A stretch of 64,000 nt of DNA, taken from contig JAPYMA010000597.1 in assembly GCA_035041965.1 (NCBI GenBank), forward strand, positions 1 through 64,000. The letters run 5' to 3'. The first letter of the stretch is position 1; each line of letters begins with the position of its first letter. Of the stretch, positions 63,101 to 64,000 are shown piece after piece. A model generated the notes under the pieces. That model ran no database searches, was not told where the DNA came from, and was given only the letters and a program-made list of their open reading frames with translations. This DNA is from Anisakis pegreffii. Its lineage: Eukaryota; Nematoda; Chromadorea; Rhabditida; Anisakidae. The position numbers and the translations under genes are program-made.

Positions 63101-64000
63101 AGCGGAGCACTGGCCTCGATGGCTGTCTTTGCGGATAGCTGTCCGCAGCAGATGACCGATGAAGTGATACGTAAAATCATCCATCCGGTCGAGTGTTGTT
63201 TAGTGATGATTTCACAGTGAGTTTTTTGTGGTTTTGCGGTATTCAGTATTTATTCGTTTGAAATAGTAAACAGTTCAATTCACAGTGATATCGGGCAGCG
63301 AATAATGCAATGCAGTGATATCGAATATAAATGATATTGAATCGAACAACAAATAAATAAACAGTTCAATAATGTTTATTGAATTCACATTGTTGTTATT
63401 AATTGTTGCAATAACATATTTGCATTGTTGTTATTATTTGTTGTTTTGCATTGATTTGCTTAGTTGAGTTTATTCAACTATTTTTCACATTTCTTTGAAC
63501 AACACTTGCAATAATTTAAGTAAGGATCGTTGTTGTTGTTGAGTAGAAAATAATAAGAATATGAAATATTTTTTACAGTGTGGCGTTGTTGGTTCGGAAT
63601 TATGGCGCAAAATTGAGGACACTCATATCGGTGGTGCGATTGCGAATCTATGTGCTACTTAGCCATATCTCGCCGAAATATTATGAACGTATGTGATTTG
63701 TGATGCGATTTTTTGTTGAAATTATTTTTTTGCATTCGATTCGTTTATAGATTTTAAGCTTTTGATAAATTACAGATCTGTACGCACAATTGCTTCGTGA
63801 ACTTGTGGCCGATATGACTCTATCGGACAATGCACAATCGACGTTGTGCACATCGCATCTGGCATCGTTGTGTCCCGGTGTTGACGAGACGTTGTTGGGC
63901 GCATGGCTGGTCGATACCGATCAAGCGTTCATCGAACACGAGGTACTGATTTGCACTCACTTCCTTTATTGAGCTAGAATTTTTTGGTCATTTTTTAGTT
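56593..64000 (+). CDS. hpo-27: HEAT repeat protein 5 (HEATR5A/B, HPO-27 family), 5' part
   Basis: Sixteen exons lie inside the window: 56593-56718, 57229-57336, 57569-57672, 58381-58489, 59162-59311, 59865-60042, 60196-60368, 60781-60896, 61085-61236, 61511-61657, 61851-61986, 62080-62193, 62350-62462, 62964-63216, 63579-63688, 63776-63942. They give 752 codons, all in phase; the protein continues past the right edge (family members are about 2000 residues). It is an array of HEAT helices. Human HEATR5B binds the aftiphilin/gamma-synergin complex with AP-1 in clathrin-coated vesicle traffic; the worm HPO-27 acts in lysosome fission. Matching segments include SLLLNEDALKQ, PVFIYEWLRYLD, GFLRGGIGGFLKSG, AAAWCLRCATISVPSQLTPL, RLAQVKTQAGWTL and LLLLWKSTFPRSIKEAE. 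Exon 7 could also start nine bases earlier in frame. Confidence 0.95.
57934..58197 (+). other. unexplained 87-codon ORF in HEATR5 intron 3
   Basis: A frame starting MMWKISQANEKSQEKI, A-rich unlike the T/G-rich introns around it, lacks in-phase splice signals joining it to the HEATR5 exons. Conserved HEATR5 sequence is restored by skipping it. It may be a transposon remnant or chance. Confidence 0.15.
60071..60134. repeat. ATT trinucleotide microsatellite in HEATR5 intron 6
   Basis: About 21 near-perfect ATT units with one ATC interruption, between exons 6 and 7. Confidence 0.95.

Overview
The window is nuclear DNA of a nematode. The evidence seen directly is: AT-rich DNA with many short exons and GT-AG introns; 16 copies of a TTAGGC-type hexamer (the nematode telomere repeat) inside an intron at 7598-7693; one exact copy of the 22-nt nematode spliced leader SL1 on the minus strand at 32839-32860; and splice acceptors 8-9 nt upstream of two start codons, as expected for trans-spliced genes. 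Long introns, dispersed repeats and a BEL/Pao gag fit a parasitic clade such as the ascaridoids better than Caenorhabditis, but that placement is inference. No tRNA, rRNA or CRISPR was found.

Layout: (1) 1-5.1 kb, intergenic with repeats. (2) 5691-8209, minus strand: a WIPI3/4 (WDR45B/EPG-6) autophagy beta-propeller in nine exons; intron 2 carries the telomeric array between 63-bp inverted arms. (3) 8.2-14.4 kb, gene-poor: structured inverted repeats, histone-type stem-loops and a tandem duplication with a nearly unchanged core. (4) 14435-18704, plus: complete eRF1 in ten exons. (5) 18.7-25.4 kb, mostly unexplained, with one repeat shared with an eRF1 intron. (6) 25465-28651, plus: NADH-cytochrome b5 reductase, seven exons. 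(7) 30152-41837, plus: a small Fes/Fer-type SH2 tyrosine kinase. Its 5.6-kb third intron holds a nested transposon stack: a BEL/Pao-like LTR element inside what looks like a hAT element. (8) 42816-47934, plus: a SAYSD1 homologue in two exons separated by 4.6 kb. (9) 47.9-56.6 kb, no supported gene. (10) 56593 to beyond the right end, plus: the N-terminal 752 codons of a HEATR5 homologue in 16 exons.

The six host genes are housekeeping or signalling genes with no single shared pathway. WIPI3/4, SAYSD1 and HEATR5 all act on endomembranes (autophagosome, ER translocon, endosome/lysosome). eRF1 and cytochrome b5 reductase are also neighbours in C. elegans as I recall, so that pair is probably ancient linkage. 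The exon boundaries were derived by hand from reading frame, splice phase and family similarity; total coding lengths close in frame for all five complete models.
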